From assembly GCA_020638835.1 (NCBI GenBank), contig JACKHV010000014.1, positions 1-22,902 of the forward strand: a stretch of 22,902 bases of DNA. Direction: 5' to 3'. The position numbers and the translations under genes were made by a program. The stretch comes from Planctomycetota bacterium (GTDB lineage Bacteria; Planctomycetota; UBA1135; GCA-002686595). Each line of letters starts with the position of its first letter. Position 1 is the stretch's first letter. The notes under the pieces were generated by a model. The model was not told the origin of the DNA, made no database searches, and saw nothing but the letters and a program-made list of their open reading frames with translations. Shown here in pieces: positions 13,925-22,045 of the stretch.

Positions 13925-16495
13925 ATGAACCGCAACACGAGCGGGCGGAGCGGCATCGGGTCCCTGGCGGCCGGCTGCCTCGCCCTCACGATCGTCGGCC
14001 AGGCCTTCGGCCAGGGTCGCACCTTTACGACCGACGCCGACTTCGACGAGGGCGTCCTCACGCAGGTCAACCACGACGCGCCGAACCAGGACCAGCTGCA
14101 GCTCGACCTGGTGGACGGGACGACCTCCTTCATCGGCGTGGCGCTCTCCGGGCGCGGAACGGTGGTGCGCATCGACGCCGAGACCGGCGAGATCCTGGGC
14201 GAGTACGCGACCGGGCCGCAAGGTCGTCCGCTGAACCCCTCGCGCTGCACCGTCGACGCGAACGGCAACCTGTGGGCCGGCAACCGCGACGACGACCCCA
14301 CCGGACTCTCCGGCTCGGTGGTCAAGGTCGGCATCGTGATCGGCGGCACGCGCGTCGACGCGACCGGCACACCCGATCCGAACGGTGGCTACCTCGCGCC
14401 GCCCTTCGCCTTCAGCACCGCCGTCGACCGCGACGGCGACGGCCTGATCCGCACCAGCATGGGCTCGGGCGACGTGCTCGCCTGGCCCGACGTCACGGAC
14501 GGTGCCGGCGGCGCGGGCGGCGGCCCGGCGCTCGTCGAGGACGCCGTGGACGAGGCGATCCTCGTCTACCAGCGCACGGCCGCGACGCAGAACCGACAGA
14601 TCAGTATCGACGGGAGCGGTCAGGTCTGGGTGGGGGGCTATCCGCAGAGTCCGCAGCAGTTCGACGTCCTGAACCCTACGGACGGGTCGATCCTCTCGAA
14701 CCTGCCCCTCGGTCTGAACTGCGGCGGCTTCGCCGGTGAGTTCGACGCCGGCGGCATCCTGTGGTCGTCGTCCTTCTTCGAGGACACGCTCCTGCGACAC
14801 GACCCGGTCGGAGGTACGGTGACGTGCATCGCGACGCAGCTCGAGCCCTCGGGCGTCGTCGTCGACTCGACCGGCAACGTGTGGGTCGCCGGCAGCAGCG
14901 AGCTGCGCCGCTACGACAGCGCTGGAACGCAGACGGGCGCCTTCCCGATCGCCGGCTCCGCGGGGCTCTTCGCGATCACCCAGCACCCCGCCGACGGCCA
15001 CCTGTGGGTCACGAGCTTCGACACGGACGAGGTGTACCGCGTCGACCTCGCGGGCAGCGTCGTCGCGACGATCCCGGTCGGCGACCAACCCTCCGGCGTC
15101 GCGATCGACTCGAACGGCAAGGTGTGGGTCACGAACAACGCGTCGGACGACGCGATGCGCATCGACCGCGCGACCAACGCGGTCGACCTGACCGTTTCGC
15201 TCGGAGCCGGCGCGCAGCCCTTCAACCCCAGCCAGGACATGGTGGGCTTCGTCTCCGCCTCGGGCCTCGCGCCGATCGGCACGTGGTCCGTCGTGCACGA
15301 CGGCGGCGCGGCGAACATCGACTGGACGCAGGTCGCGTGGAGCTCCTCGGAGCTCGCGGGATCGACGATCGCGGTCGAAGCGCGCGCGGCGAACTCGCCC
15401 GGCGCGCTCGCCGGTCAGAGCTTCGTCAGCGTGGCCAACGGCGCGTCGACGGGCCTGAACGGACAGCTGCTCGAGCTGAACGTGACCTTCCGCACCGTCG
15501 ACGGAACGACTTCGCCCGTGCTCTTCGACCTGACCGTCGACGGCATGCCGGGCGGCAACGGCGATGACTGCGTCACGGTCGACCGGCGCACGCCGTCGAG
15601 CTTGCTGCTCTTCCCCGAGTTCGACAGCCGTGAAGGCATCCTGAGCGTCTTCACCGTCACGCACACCGACTGCGCGGGCGACGACGTCGACGTGGAGTTC
15701 GTCTACGTCGACGGCGACGACTGCGGCGAGTTCAACCGCACCGAGACGCTCACGCCCTGCGACCAGCTGACCGGCGTGGTCAGCGCGCACGACCCGAACC
15801 AGACGCGCGGCTACATGTACTGCTTCGCGAAGGATCCGGCGACCGGTGAAGCGATCAGCGCCGACGTGCTCGTCGGACAGATGCTGATCCTGAACGGCTT
15901 CGAGCACTTCGAGTACTCGACGAACGCGGTCGGCTTCCACGGCCTGGGCGTAGAGGGACTGACGGACGTGAACGGCGACGGCCGACGCGACCTCGACGGC
16001 GTCGAGTACGCGCAGGCCGCCGACGAGTTCCTGATCCCGCGCTTCCTCGGTCAGACCGAGGGCTTCAGTGCGGCGGCGGGGCGCTACTTGCGCGGGGAAC
16101 TCGTGCTCGTCGACCTGACCGGCGGACGCGACTTCACGACCGTGCTCGACTTCCTCGTCTACAACGACAACGAAGAGGTCTTCTCGGCCGAGCACAGCTT
16201 CGAGTGCTGGGACCGCGTGCCGCTGCTCGACATCTCGGGCGTATTCGGCAACCAGTTCCTGTCGAACTGGACCGACCACGCCCCGCAGGAAGTGATCGGC
16301 GCCGACCTCGAGTCGGGCTGGTTCCGCGTCGACGCGGCCTTCACGCAGTCCTCGTGGCTGCTGATCCCCGAGCCGGCGGTGCAGGTGCTGTACGTCGAAC
16401 GCGTCTCGGGCTTCTCCGCCGCGGACCTTCCCTTCGAGCTCTGCTCGCAGCCCGGCGGCGCGCTACTTCCGCGCGGCCACACCAACGGCAACTGA
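13925..16495 (+). CDS. Exported NHL/Vgb-like beta-propeller fused to a 'PEFD' module
   Basis: 856 residues, ATG 13925 with a good purine-rich site (GGGGGGAG) just upstream. The signal peptide ends near AFG (27-29). The N-terminal half (about 30-420) repeats phrases of the type xxVDxxGNxWVxx: CTVDANGNLWAGN, ISIDGSGQVWVGG, GVVVDSTGNVWVAG, HPADGHLWVTS, GVAIDSNGKVWVTN. This is the pattern of NHL/SMP-30/virginiamycin-lyase-like propellers. No catalytic residues were identified. From about 555 the protein changes to a module beginning PSSLLLFPEFDSREG. It continues with GDDVDVEFVYV, EFNRTETLTP and RGYMYCFAKDP. An almost collinear module forms the mature part of the last gene of the window. A Ca-type loop (DVNGDGRRDLDG) lies near 680. 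Secreted or surface-exposed; function unknown. The TPR lipoprotein follows on the same strand 148 bp later. Confidence 0.82.
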   Translation: MNRNTSGRSGIGSLAAGCLALTIVGQAFGQGRTFTTDADFDEGVLTQVNHDAPNQDQLQLDLVDGTTSFIGVALSGRGTVVRIDAETGEILGEYATGPQGRPLNPSRCTVDANGNLWAGNRDDDPTGLSGSVVKVGIVIGGTRVDATGTPDPNGGYLAPPFAFSTAVDRDGDGLIRTSMGSGDVLAWPDVTDGAGGAGGGPALVEDAVDEAILVYQRTAATQNRQISIDGSGQVWVGGYPQSPQQFDVLNPTDGSILSNLPLGLNCGGFAGEFDAGGILWSSSFFEDTLLRHDPVGGTVTCIATQLEPSGVVVDSTGNVWVAGSSELRRYDSAGTQTGAFPIAGSAGLFAITQHPADGHLWVTSFDTDEVYRVDLAGSVVATIPVGDQPSGVAIDSNGKVWVTNNASDDAMRIDRATNAVDLTVSLGAGAQPFNPSQDMVGFVSASGLAPIGTWSVVHDGGAANIDWTQVAWSSSELAGSTIAVEARAANSPGALAGQSFVSVANGASTGLNGQLLELNVTFRTVDGTTSPVLFDLTVDGMPGGNGDDCVTVDRRTPSSLLLFPEFDSREGILSVFTVTHTDCAGDDVDVEFVYVDGDDCGEFNRTETLTPCDQLTGVVSAHDPNQTRGYMYCFAKDPATGEAISADVLVGQMLILNGFEHFEYSTNAVGFHGLGVEGLTDVNGDGRRDLDGVEYAQAADEFLIPRFLGQTEGFSAAAGRYLRGELVLVDLTGGRDFTTVLDFLVYNDNEEVFSAEHSFECWDRVPLLDISGVFGNQFLSNWTDHAPQEVIGADLESGWFRVDAAFTQSSWLLIPEPAVQVLYVERVSGFSAADLPFELCSQPGGALLPRGHTNGN

Positions 16496-16512
16496 CGGAC
16501 GTCGTACTTCCG

Positions 16513-16550
16513 AGGGCGGCGGGGGATGCTGACGCGTCTCTCGCCGCCTT
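16513..16550 (+). terminator. Hairpin after the propeller-PEFD gene
   Basis: AGGGCGGCG can pair with CGCCGCCTT (one G-U) across a 20-nt loop, 17 bp past the stop. The stem is short and the loop long, so this is a weak candidate. Confidence 0.3.
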
Positions 16551-16554
16551 CCGT

Positions 16555-16582
16555 TTGCCCGGGCCCGGATCCGGGGGATACT
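16555..16582 (+). promoter_or_regulatory. Candidate promoter for the TPR lipoprotein
   Basis: TTGCCC (4/6) and GATACT (4/6) are spaced by 16 bp, about 60 bp ahead of the ATG at 16644. In DNA this GC-rich the match is modest; it is the best pair in the 148-bp spacer. Confidence 0.3.
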
Positions 16583-16643
16583 CATAGCTGAGAGCCGCCC
16601 TCGACGGGGCCGCTGTTTCCGCGCGCACCGCCAGAGCCACACC

Positions 16644-17684
16644 ATGAAACGCCTCACGACCCTCGCCCTGCTGGCGGGACTCCTCGCCTCCTGCGGCGAA
16701 TCCACCGCTTCCGGCCCGTCGGCTCTGCAACGAGCCGAGAGCCTGCTCGCCGCCGGAGATCAGAACGGGCTCTCCACCCTGCTGGCCGGCCCCGACGCCG
16801 CGGAGCTGCCCGAAGCCCTGCGCGTGGATCTCGAGGCCAAGCTCGCCGTCGCGCAGGACGACGTCCCGAAGGCCGAGCGCCTCTGCCGCGAGTACCTCGA
16901 GGCGCACCCCGGCGAGGCCGGCGTCGCCTACACGCTGACGGACGTCTACCTCAGCATCGGCGCCGGAGACCTCGCGCGCGAGGTCATCGACCGCACGCTG
17001 GCGGCCAATCCCGAGGCCTGCAAGATGCACTACTACTCGGGCGTGCTGCACGGCAGCAAGCGCCGCTTGGACAAGGCCGCGGAGGCCTTCCAGGAAGCCG
17101 AACGCTGCGGGTTCCACAGCCCTGACCTCGAGTACAACCTCGCCGTTCTGGACCAGAACCAGGGGCGCGTCGAGGAATCGATCGGCCGCCTCCGGGAGCT
17201 GCGCGAGACGCAGCCCGAGTGGCGCAACGTGCGCCGCGAACTCGCGCGCGGTCTGATCGCCAAGGGGGACCAGGCCTCGATGGACGAGGCGCAGCTCCTG
17301 CTCGACGAGCTCAGCGCCGTGATCGAGAGCGAGATCGTGATCGACGAGACCCACGACGGCGTGGGGCAGGGCGACTGGCGCGTCTGGGAGCTGCTCGGGC
17401 TGCACGCGGAGAAGCAGGGCGACCTCCAAGCGGCCCAGCTCTACTACGTCGAGGCGCTCAAGGCGGGCGAGAACCCGCCGCAGGTCGAAGAGGCGTACTT
17501 GCGCGTCTCCGAGCAACTCCTCGAGGGCGGCCAGAGCGAGCTCGTTCCGGTCCGCGAGGAGAACACGGACCTGCCGCCGATCTCGGCCGGCATGCAGCAA
17601 CGCTTCGACGAAGCGAAGAAGAAGAAGCAGCGCGAGCAGCAGGGGAGCGAGTCGCAGGACGACGCTGCCACGGACGGGCTCTAG
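16644..17684 (+). CDS. TPR-repeat lipoprotein
   Basis: 346 residues. MKR start, hydrophobic stretch and the lipobox LLASC with C17 mark a lipoprotein. Residues 50-290 are helical repeats with the TPR spacing of small and large residues. Examples are AKLAVAQDDVPKAERLCREY, LTDVYLSIGAGDLAREVIDR, LHGSKRRLDKAAEAFQEAER, YNLAVLDQNQGRVEESIGRL and LGLHAEKQGDLQAAQLYYVE. TPR arrays bind other proteins, so a scaffold or assembly role on the periplasmic side is likely; no enzymatic motif was seen. The last ~30 residues are highly charged (KKKKQREQQ, then acidic) and probably disordered. It lies between two exported-protein genes and may serve the same envelope layer, which is inference. Confidence 0.87.
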   Translation: MKRLTTLALLAGLLASCGESTASGPSALQRAESLLAAGDQNGLSTLLAGPDAAELPEALRVDLEAKLAVAQDDVPKAERLCREYLEAHPGEAGVAYTLTDVYLSIGAGDLAREVIDRTLAANPEACKMHYYSGVLHGSKRRLDKAAEAFQEAERCGFHSPDLEYNLAVLDQNQGRVEESIGRLRELRETQPEWRNVRRELARGLIAKGDQASMDEAQLLLDELSAVIESEIVIDETHDGVGQGDWRVWELLGLHAEKQGDLQAAQLYYVEALKAGENPPQVEEAYLRVSEQLLEGGQSELVPVREENTDLPPISAGMQQRFDEAKKKKQREQQGSESQDDAATDGL

Positions 17685-18049
17685 GCGCGGCAGGCGGGAC
17701 GAGGCCCCACCCGAGAGCTGCGGGGCGGGATTTCGAGGTCAACTCGCTCGGAATAGAGTCTCCCAGGTCAGCTACAGCCATCGAAAGCAAGCTCGGGGGC
17801 GCATAACTTTAGTGGGAGACCGGAATTTTTTGGAAATTCCTAGGGAGCGTCGCCACGGCGCGCCCGCATCCGTGCTACCTTCTGATATGAAGACCGTGCC
17901 CCCGGCACCGGTCCCGTCCCGTCCCGAAAGCAGGAAATGCCTGCCTGAGGGCTGGGGGCGCGCGCTGGGGGGACACCGTGGAGGAGTGCGACGGCGAGGG
18001 GGCCGTCCCGACACGGACGAATCAGAAATCCTTCCCCAAGAGAACTTCG
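17685..18049. other. Leader/promoter region of the IPT-FG-GAP lipoprotein gene
   Basis: 365 bp with no supported gene. It holds an operator-like motif and hairpin (17822-17842) and a triple tandem GTCCC at 17911-17925. Small hairpins include GTGCC-CCC-GGCAC (17896-17908). Frames open across it encode arginine-rich, low-quality translations. A weak GCCCC/GGGGC hairpin near 17704-17726 may end the TPR gene. Confidence 0.5.
17822..17842 (+). promoter_or_regulatory. TTGGAAATTCCTA motif with hairpin GGAATTT/AAATTCC
   Basis: The 13-mer TTGGAAATTCCTA (17830-17842) is identical to 13797-13809. Here GGAATTT at 17822-17828 can also pair with AAATTCC at 17834-17840 around a 5-nt loop. It lies about 210 bp upstream of the ATG at 18050, in an AT-rich patch. 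It is either an operator or an early-leader hairpin. Confidence 0.4.
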
Positions 18050-19873
18050 ATGAGCATCAACTGTGGATCCGACCGGCGATTGCCGAGCCCCTGCCAGTCC
18101 CTGGCGGCAGGCGCGCTGGTCCTGTTGGCCGCCTGCTCCAGTGGCAGCGGCTCGGGCGGCAGCGGTCAGATTCCGTCCACGGGAGCGCCGACGATTGCGA
18201 TGGTCAACCCGACCAACGGTCTCCCCGCGGGCGGCACGCTGGTCACCATCACGGGAACCGGCTTCGCGACCAACGTCACCGGCCAGACCATCGTGAGCTT
18301 CGGCAGCACGCCTGCGACGGACGTCGTGGTCGTGAGCGACCAGACCGTCACCTGCGTGTCCCCTGCGGGCCTCGTGAACCAGACGGTCTCGATCCGCCTG
18401 CAGAACTCGAGGGGTGAGGCCGTTCTCTCCGACGCCTTCACCTACCTGGTCACCTCGCGCATCCTGAGCGACTTGAACGGCGACGGCATCCCGGACCTCG
18501 TGGCAGCCGCTCCGCTCGACAGCTCGCACGGCCAGTGGTCGGGCAGCGTCTACGTCCTCTACGGCGTGGCGCAGGATGGCCAGTCGTCCGACGCGCAAGC
18601 CTCACAAGCCGACGTGAAGTTGACCGGCCTCGCCGCCAACGACCGCTTCGGCACGGCGCTGATCTCCGGCGACCTGAACGGCGACGGGATCGACGACCTG
18701 ATCGTCGGTGCGAACCAGGCGGACGAGGGCGGTGTCGACTCAGGCAGCGTCTACGTCTTCTTCGGCCCGCTGCCCGCGTCCGGTCTGATCAACGCCGCGG
18801 AAGCCGACCTCCGCTTCACGGGCGACGGCACGGTGTCCGGTGACCACTTCGGCTCGGCCGTCGGTCTCGGTGACCTGAACGACGACTTCCAGGACGACCT
18901 GCTCGTCGGCGCACCCCGCGCGGACGTGAACGCCGGTCTGCCAGACAAGATCGTCGACGCCGGCAAGGCCTACGCGTTCTACGGCGGTTCCGACCTGACG
19001 AGCCGCTCGGCTCAGCAGGCCGATGTCGTGAAGTCCGGTATCGAAGCGAACGACCGCTTCGGCAACGCGGTCTGCGTCGTGGACCTCGACGGTGACGACC
19101 TGGGCGACATGGTCGTCGCGGCTTACCTCGCGAACCCCTACGTCCCGCCGAAGCGCTGGGACGGCGGTGCCGTCTACGTCTTCCGCGGAAACGGTGCGCT
19201 CGCGAACGGCAGCGCGGCGCTGTCCGACTGGATGTACACGCCGGAAGCCGCGACCGACGAGTTCGGCTCGGCGCTCGCTTGCGGCGACATCAACGGCGAC
19301 GGCCTCGACGACCTCGCGATCACGGCCCCGGGCAGCTACGCCCTCGGCAGTGAGACGGGTCGCGCGTACGTCTTCTTCGGAGGCAGCGGAACCGCGAGCC
19401 GCAACGGCGCGAACGCCGACGTGATCTTCAGCGGTCAACAAGGCAACGGCGACTTCGGCCGTTCGGCCGCCAGCGCGGACGTCAACGGGGACCAGTACAT
19501 GGACCTCGTGGTCAGCTCGCCGAACGCTTCGCACGGAGCGGTCCACAACGGACGCTGCTTCGTCTTCCTGGGCGGCGCGACGGTGCACGACGAACTGGCC
19601 GGCTTCGCGGACTTCATCCTCACGGGTGAGGCGCAGAACGGCGAGCGCTTCGGCGCCTACTCCGAGATGGTCGACATGGACGGCGACGGCATGGCCGACG
19701 TGATGTCCGGTGCCACCGGCAACAGCGCCGGCGGCGCTTCCGCCGGACGCGTCTACGTGTTCCGTGGCCAGTCGGAACCGATCGACGGTGCCGCGCTGGC
19801 GGACGACGACGTCCGTGTGACGGGCGAGAGCGAGAACGGCCAGTTCGGCTCCTCGATCTCCCGCGGTCACTGA
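18050..19873 (+). CDS. Lipoprotein with IPT/TIG domain and seven FG-GAP repeats
   Basis: 607 residues. ATG 18050 is chosen over an upstream GTG at 17978 because it places the lipobox LLAAC (C29) at a normal distance. A Ser/Gly linker follows. Residues about 45-135 form an IPT/TIG Ig-like domain (PTIAMVNPTNGLPAGGTLV, then TITGTGF). After it come seven FG-GAP units, each with a Ca-binding DxNGDGxxD-type loop and a V-Y-V-F-(F/R)-G strand. The loops include DLNGDGIPDL, DLNGDGIDDL, DLNDDFQDDL, DLDGDDLGDM, DINGDGLDDL, DVNGDQYMDL and DMDGDGMADV. Seven units fit an integrin-alpha-like seven-bladed propeller. It is expected to be lipid-anchored and surface or periplasmic, with a likely binding or adhesive role. 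It is probably monocistronic, with a strong hairpin 30 bp after the stop. Confidence 0.88.
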   Translation: MSINCGSDRRLPSPCQSLAAGALVLLAACSSGSGSGGSGQIPSTGAPTIAMVNPTNGLPAGGTLVTITGTGFATNVTGQTIVSFGSTPATDVVVVSDQTVTCVSPAGLVNQTVSIRLQNSRGEAVLSDAFTYLVTSRILSDLNGDGIPDLVAAAPLDSSHGQWSGSVYVLYGVAQDGQSSDAQASQADVKLTGLAANDRFGTALISGDLNGDGIDDLIVGANQADEGGVDSGSVYVFFGPLPASGLINAAEADLRFTGDGTVSGDHFGSAVGLGDLNDDFQDDLLVGAPRADVNAGLPDKIVDAGKAYAFYGGSDLTSRSAQQADVVKSGIEANDRFGNAVCVVDLDGDDLGDMVVAAYLANPYVPPKRWDGGAVYVFRGNGALANGSAALSDWMYTPEAATDEFGSALACGDINGDGLDDLAITAPGSYALGSETGRAYVFFGGSGTASRNGANADVIFSGQQGNGDFGRSAASADVNGDQYMDLVVSSPNASHGAVHNGRCFVFLGGATVHDELAGFADFILTGEAQNGERFGAYSEMVDMDGDGMADVMSGATGNSAGGASAGRVYVFRGQSEPIDGAALADDDVRVTGESENGQFGSSISRGH

Positions 19874-19903
19874 TCCGCGCAGCTCCAAGGCGAGAGCTAC
19901 GAA

Positions 19904-19938
19904 GAGGGCCGGACCCCTGCACAGGGGGTCCGGCCCTC
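19904..19938 (+). terminator. Strong hairpin after the IPT-FG-GAP lipoprotein gene
   Basis: GAGGGCCGGACCCC pairs exactly with GGGGTCCGGCCCTC (14 bp) around a 7-nt loop, starting 30 bp past the TGA. The bases after it are only mildly T-rich. Confidence 0.75.
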
Positions 19939-20040
19939 GTTCCATCCACCCACCCACGCCGCCGCGAGCTCGAGCATCACCGCCGCAGGCCGACCGCCGA
20001 GCGAACAAGCGACGCGAGCCGCAGGGTGCGGCCGACGGGG

Positions 20041-20126
20041 AGATTCACGCGAACGCACGAAAGCGTTCTGCGGCTTGCGTCGCGCAAGCAATGTGCAGCC
20101 CCGGACAACTCACGCGAAGGCGCGAA
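20041..20126 (+). repeat. Intergenic ~86-bp repeat, left copy
   Basis: This stretch matches the reverse complement of 20349-20437 over its whole length, with a few single-base gaps. By eye roughly three quarters of positions agree. Exact blocks are GCGTTCTGC, GCGCAAGCA, GTGCAGCCCC and the 17-mer TCACGCGAAGGCGCGAA (20110-20126). Confidence 0.65.
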
Positions 20127-20218
20127 CGACAGAACACCACGCGCAGGCGAGTTCGAGCCCTAGAGAAGAGATCCTAGGGCGACCAGCTTGGCGCGCCGGA
20201 GGCAGGTGACCATCCGAC

Positions 20219-20248
20219 GGCTTCGCGGCCTGCGCCGCGAACTGTCCG
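20219..20248 (-). repeat. Possible fragment of a third repeat copy
   Basis: TTCGCGGCCTGCGCCGCGAA followed by CTGTCCG resembles the TTCGCGCCTTCGCG…GAACTGCCCG end of the right copy and has the same orientation. The match is short and low in complexity, so it may be chance. Confidence 0.3.
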
Positions 20249-20348
20249 TATCACTCTCGGCCGAAGGCCGGCCGGGGTCGTTCTCTGGAGGCAAACGATC
20301 GACTCCTCTTCCGATCCGTGGACCGCGCGGGGTCGTCGTTCGTTCTTC

Positions 20349-20437
20349 TTCGCGCCTTCGCGTGAACTGCCCGGGGGCTGCACGATGCTTGCGCTCCGCG
20401 TGCTGCAGAACGCCCTTCGCGAACTTCGCGGGAAACT
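20349..20437 (-). repeat. Intergenic ~86-bp repeat, right (inverted) copy
   Basis: Inverted partner of 20041-20126. It starts with TTCGCGCCTTCGCGTGA, the exact complement of 20110-20126, and ends at GGGAAACT. The pair encloses 222 bp with no gene. Confidence 0.65.
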
Positions 20438-20567
20438 AGGGCTCGAGAGCGTGCGCGGCCGGAACGGCCCGCGCCTTCGACGAAGTAGCTCCCGCGAACG
20501 ATCGTGCGCTGGAGAGCGCTCGAGACGACCGCCGCTCGACCTGCGGCGTGAGTGGGGCGGAGATCGA

Positions 20568-20604
20568 GCGAGGGCCCGGTTTCCCAACGGAGCCGGGCCC
20601 TCGC
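20568..20604 (-). terminator. Hairpin after the second FG-GAP lipoprotein gene
   Basis: GCGAGGGCCCGG pairs exactly with CCGGGCCCTCGC (12 bp) around 13 bases, 19 bp past the minus-strand stop at 20624. No T-tract. Confidence 0.65.
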
Positions 20605-20623
20605 GTTCGAGAGTCGCGTGGCG

Positions 20624-22045
20624 CTACTTCGCTTCTTCCGGCGGAGCCGCAGCGGCCTGCCGGGCGGCTTCGATCGCCTCGGCGCGGTTCAGGTAGACCG
20701 TGATGCCGGAGATGTCGGGCGCGCTCTTGCTCGGTCCCGCAGAGTAGACCACGTCGACGCGGCCGTCTCCGTCCACGTCGCCGAGCGCGGACTTGGAGCT
20801 CGCGCCGGGCAGCGGCAGGTGTCCGAGCGCTTCGAAGCCGCCGCTGCCGTCACCGAGCCAGACCACCGCGTGTGAGTTCGACGTGATGCAGAGCAGGTCG
20901 GCGTGACCGTCCTGGTTCACGTCGGTCGTGACCACGTCGTGCTGTGACATGCGACGCTCGAGCCCGCGGTCGAACTGCTCCCAGGTGTTGTCGGGGAGTC
21001 GGCGGTAGACGCCCAAGTAGTTCCACTCGCCGATCGGCACGCTCGGGTCGGCGATGCAACCCGCGGCGACGTCGAGGTCGCCGTCCTCGTCGAAGTCCGC
21101 GATCGCGACGCCGCGCAGCGAGTTGCCGATCTGCGGGTTCGGGAGACCGACCGAGAGGTCCTCGAAGGTGAGGGAACCGTCCAGTGCGAGGCGCGAGAAC
21201 ATCGTGCGCAGCCCGCGGTCGGAGACGACGACCAGGTCGTCGAGTCCGTCCGCGTCGAGGTCGACGAGCTCGACCTGCGTTCCGCGACGCAGCTTGCGCA
21301 AGTGTTGCTGCCCCTTGACGCGCGTCAGTCCGCCCTTGCCGTCGCCGAGGTAGACGGCGACGCCGCCCTCGAACTGACCGATGCCGATCACGTCGACGTG
21401 GCCGTCGCCGTTCATGTCGCCGGTCGTGACGTCGAGCAGCAGCGCGTCCGTCTCGATCTCGCCGTGCGGCTTCATGCGCCAGCGCATCTCGCCCTCGTTG
21501 AAGAAGACGTGCAGGCCGGGGTCCTGGTGCGCTCCGAAGATCAGGTCGAGGTCGCCGTCCTCGTCGAGGTCCGCCGCGTCGGTGCCGCCGTACATCAGGT
21601 CGCGAGGGATGCCTTCGATGGCCGGAGTCCAGCCGCCCTTGCCGTCGCCGCGCCAGACGTTGAGCCCGTCCTCCTCGCGGTTCGTCGCGACGAGGTCCAG
21701 GTGGCCGTCGCCGTCGAAGTCCGCCAGCAGCGGGTGCTCGCGCCAGGTGCCGCCGGTCGGCAGGCCCTTCGAGGCCTTCGGGAAGCCGAGTTCGGGGGCG
21801 CTGATCCGGGGCTGGGCGGCCACCGCGGCGAGCTCGGCGGCGCTCGGGTCGACGAAGATGCTTTCCAGCGTCCGCTGAGTGGCCTCATCGATCACCGGAG
21901 CCCGGTCCCGCGCGGCGTCGCTCGAGTCCTCTCCGCAGGCTGCCAGGGCCAGTGAGCAGGCGAGCAGCCCGATCAGGCGCCCGGGGGCGGCGAGGGGGGA
22001 GGAGGGACCGCTAAGATGCGGATTCGCAGAATGTTGGGGTCTCAA
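20624..22045 (-). CDS. FG-GAP/VCBS seven-repeat lipoprotein
   Basis: 473 residues from a TTG at 22045. The frame is open up to an ATG at 22225 (533 residues), but that would put the lipobox about 97 residues in, so a start near 22045 is preferred. No clear ribosome site decides it. The lipobox LALAAC has C37. A short linker follows, then seven VCBS/FG-GAP units with Ca loops: DFDGDGHLDL, DLDEDGDLDL, DMNGDGHVDV, DLDADGLDDL, DFDEDGDLDV, DVNQDGHADL and DVDGDGRVDV. Several are followed by a G(L/V)xV(F/Y/W) strand and GDGKGG. This fits a seven-bladed, lipid-anchored propeller. The C-terminal 15 residues are Ala/Glu-rich. Its role is unknown. It resembles the FG-GAP part of the lipoprotein at 18050-19873 but lacks the IPT domain. 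Confidence 0.85.
   Translation of the reverse strand: MRPQHSANPHLSGPSSPLAAPGRLIGLLACSLALAACGEDSSDAARDRAPVIDEATQRTLESIFVDPSAAELAAVAAQPRISAPELGFPKASKGLPTGGTWREHPLLADFDGDGHLDLVATNREEDGLNVWRGDGKGGWTPAIEGIPRDLMYGGTDAADLDEDGDLDLIFGAHQDPGLHVFFNEGEMRWRMKPHGEIETDALLLDVTTGDMNGDGHVDVIGIGQFEGGVAVYLGDGKGGLTRVKGQQHLRKLRRGTQVELVDLDADGLDDLVVVSDRGLRTMFSRLALDGSLTFEDLSVGLPNPQIGNSLRGVAIADFDEDGDLDVAAGCIADPSVPIGEWNYLGVYRRLPDNTWEQFDRGLERRMSQHDVVTTDVNQDGHADLLCITSNSHAVVWLGDGSGGFEALGHLPLPGASSKSALGDVDGDGRVDVVYSAGPSKSAPDISGITVYLNRAEAIEAARQAAAAPPEEAK

Larger units (their letters stand above)
19939..20567. other. Non-coding repeat-rich spacer between two convergent lipoprotein genes
   Basis: 629 bp between two strong hairpins. 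No frame here has a convincing gene: translations are Arg/Ser-rich and lack a ribosome site. The spacer holds an inverted pair of ~86-bp repeats, a fragment of a third copy, and the small dyad CCCTAG…CTAGGG (20158-20179). Confidence 0.6.

Noticed and set aside
13670..16279. Long minus-strand open frame (about 869 codons) opposite the propeller-PEFD gene
   Set aside because: Low-complexity translation; the plus strand has a ribosome site, signal peptide and repeats.
17812..18417. A 201-codon frame in another phase over the IPT lipoprotein start
   Set aside because: Overlaps the lipoprotein signal and IPT domain, and its translation is Arg/Gly-rich without motifs.
20041..20437. CRISPR array
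   Set aside because: Only two full copies in inverted orientation, 222 bp apart, with no regular spacers and no cas genes.
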